64,000 nucleotides of DNA, from assembly GCF_026151205.1 (NCBI RefSeq), contig NC_087075.1, positions 13,004,303 to 13,068,302 on the forward strand. Direction: 5' to 3'. This DNA comes from Bolinopsis microptera. Lineage: Eukaryota; Ctenophora; Tentaculata; Lobata; Bolinopsidae. Below are positions 62,301 through 64,000 of this stretch, one piece after another. Made by a program: the position numbers and the translations under genes. How positions within the stretch are numbered: position 1 is the first letter of the stretch; the number at the start of each line of letters is the position of its first letter. Under the pieces are notes generated by a model. The model worked only from the letters and a program-made list of their open reading frames with translations, ran no database searches and had not been told where the DNA came from.

Positions 62301-64000
62301 TCATGTTGTAGGTCCTTCCTTTTCTTTTCTGTCACTCGGGGGGAACCTCCGCTTGTTCACTTTACTCAAGAATCTGGCAGTTTCTCTGATCAATAGGATA
62401 TCCTTGAAGAGGTCGGCAAAGGTCTCCGCTCCAGAGGTGATCATGGTTCTCGCCTGCTGACCTATGTTTCGCCTCAGGTCGTCGTAAAGCGAACAATCCG
62501 TGAGAACGTGTTTCTCATCTTCAATGATCGGCTCAAACATTGGTAGTTCGGCCAGTATACCGACAGCTTCAAGGTCTGATGAAGAACAGTGCTTACAAAT
62601 GCGACTGAGCGGATTTTCACGGTTGATGGCGTATCTACCGGTCTCGATGTTGAACTTATGAGCACTCATTCTGAACTGCGCCAGCCGCTTCACCTCTTCT
62701 CCACTGAGCTGCAGGTTCAGGTACGCTTCAGCTGTAAATTCACTTTTGATAGTGTTGTAGAAACTGAGCTTCCGGTTGTTTTGCCGCTCATCGTTCCAAC
62801 AGTTAATAAAAGTACTACGTAGTGCTGTTTTGAATTGATTGGGGTAGGTCAACCTGCGAGATGATACTGACTGAAGGCTTTGTCGGAGATCTTCTATACC
62901 TTTGTACCATGGCAGATTGAGTGTGCGTTGTTCTATGAACGCCTGTCTGGCTAGACTTGTGCAACCAGCTCTGTCCATTTGCTCAAGTCGGTTGAAATAC
63001 CCAAATACTTGCTTTGATGCCTTTATCACTAGGGGGCAGCGGCCTGTATCACCCCATACACTCGCATTTGAGGTTTTTCTGCCCACTCCTAAGGTCCACT
63101 TGAGGAATGAGAGATGAAGCTTTTCGAGAGGATCTCTTGCAGTCTCCTTCAGGAGAGATTTGGTGTTGATATTATCTTGATAGTTTCTGACAAAGAGAGT
63201 CTCTGGGAGCCACACCTGACATCCGTATGTCACAATCGGTACCACAAGCGCGTCGAATAGCTTGAATACGATTGTTCGCCTGAAGTGTCTTAAGTCAATA
63301 CTGCTTTTTAGCGCGAAGTAGCTTCTGAGACCTTTTTGCTTCAGTTTGTTCTGTGCTACTGCTGAAGAACCGTTGAGGGTAAAGGTTATCCCGAGGTAGC
63401 AATATTCTCGAACTGATGTGATGTTGGTTTCGCCGAGTTGGAATGTCAGACTCTCTTTAAGGAGCCTCCCGGAACGGTTGAACACCATCACTGCCGTTTT
63501 TCCGATGTTAACGGTTAGTCCCCATTCGATACAGTAACTGTGTAAAACGTTTAGAAGTTTCTGTAGTCCAGTATGGTCAAGGGCAAGAAGTATAAGATCA
63601 TCAGCCCAGAGGAGATGAGTGATATTAACATTATTCAGTTCAGGGACGTTGACTTCCTCAGCGTTATCCAGATCTAGGGAGAGTTGGTGGATGAAACACT
63701 TGAACAGCTCAGGAGACATCGGGTGACCTTGCTCAGTCCCACAGTGAATGTCGATTGTCTCTGACAATCTGTTCAACAGTTTGATTTTTGCTGAGGAATG
63801 TGAATACATCTGCTCGATACATTGAAAGTATCGACCTCTTACTCCTAGCTCCCAGAGTTTATAGAGCATGGCATCTCGGCACACAGAGTCGAACGCCTTC
63901 GCGTAGTCGACGAAGCATCCATATAGCCTCTTTTTCCGTTGCGTTACATACTTTTGGATGCAAGTTGAGAGTGTTAGTATGTGGTCACTCGTCTGTGCTT
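62301..64000 (-). CDS. LINE reverse transcriptase, C-terminal part (runs off right edge)
   Basis: Minus-strand frame open from the window edge to a stop at 62301, ~566 codons. Reverse transcriptase motifs: FVDYAKAFDSV (catalytic Asp, ~63900-63930), CGTEQGHPMSPELF and LLWADDLILLAL (catalytic DD), then WGLTVNIGKTAVMVFN and YLGITFTL. A long C-terminal domain follows, with RICKHCSSSDLE and EDEKHVLTDCSLYDDLRR, a Cys/His arrangement that may bind zinc. The sequence has no internal stop. It differs clearly from the RTE-like element at 30300. It may belong to the same element type as the PHD/AlkB ORF at 2-1465, but the window does not show them joined. Confidence 0.88.
   Translation of the reverse strand, partial: AQTSDHILTLSTCIQKYVTQRKKRLYGCFVDYAKAFDSVCRDAMLYKLWELGVRGRYFQCIEQMYSHSSAKIKLLNRLSETIDIHCGTEQGHPMSPELFKCFIHQLSLDLDNAEEVNVPELNNVNITHLLWADDLILLALDHTGLQKLLNVLHSYCIEWGLTVNIGKTAVMVFNRSGRLLKESLTFQLGETNITSVREYCYLGITFTLNGSSAVAQNKLKQKGLRSYFALKSSIDLRHFRRTIVFKLFDALVVPIVTYGCQVWLPETLFVRNYQDNINTKSLLKETARDPLEKLHLSFLKWTLGVGRKTSNASVWGDTGRCPLVIKASKQVFGYFNRLEQMDRAGCTSLARQAFIEQRTLNLPWYKGIEDLRQSLQSVSSRRLTYPNQFKTALRSTFINCWNDERQNNRKLSFYNTIKSEFTAEAYLNLQLSGEEVKRLAQFRMSAHKFNIETGRYAINRENPLSRICKHCSSSDLEAVGILAELPMFEPIIEDEKHVLTDCSLYDDLRRNIGQQARTMITSGAETFADLFKDILLIRETARFLSKVNKRRFPPSDRKEKEGPTT

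Overview
This window is animal nuclear DNA. It is AT-rich and carries many small GT-AG introns, two large multi-exon genes, several non-LTR retrotransposons, a tRNA-derived SINE, short inverted-repeat elements and a very high load of tandem repeats. The host genes are animal-type (a USP37-like deubiquitinase, an anoctamin and a pentraxin-like membrane protein). I read the source as an invertebrate metazoan and cannot resolve it further from sequence alone.

Layout. (1) 2-1465, minus: an open frame, cut by the window edge, with a PHD finger, a helical middle and an AlkB-like 2-oxoglutarate/Fe(II) dioxygenase domain, probably retroelement protein. (2) 3746-25188, plus: about 18 exons of a USP37-type ubiquitin hydrolase; the introns hold a 0.7 kb and a 3.3 kb inverted-repeat element and many minisatellites. 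(3) 25189-29566: spacer with a hAT-like MITE, degenerate TTAGGG repeats and a SINE. (4) 29567-50716, plus: 29 phase-consistent exons of an anoctamin (TMEM16), closest in feel to ANO7, with an antisense RTE-like retrotransposon in one intron. (5) 52137-53764, minus: a pentraxin-like single-pass membrane protein with a 21-bp heptad-repeat stalk and two apparent reading-frame breaks. (6) 54276-61952: tandem foldback units, the last enclosed by 0.53 kb inverted arms and carrying a nested TA-target MITE. (7) 62301-64000, minus: the C-terminal half of a second LINE reverse transcriptase.

The most striking pattern is that tandem duplications repeatedly straddle exon-intron junctions. In the anoctamin gene at least twelve exons have their splice acceptor plus exon start, or exon end plus splice donor, copied two to nine times beside the real exon. 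In the USP gene several minisatellites run directly into the acceptor and share its sequence. This creates arrays of decoy splice sites and fits tandem duplication of AG|GT junctions as a source of new introns or alternative exons.

The two large genes act in separate processes (ubiquitin removal; membrane ion or lipid transport) and I see no functional link between them. All exon boundaries come from reading splice motifs and codon phase by eye.
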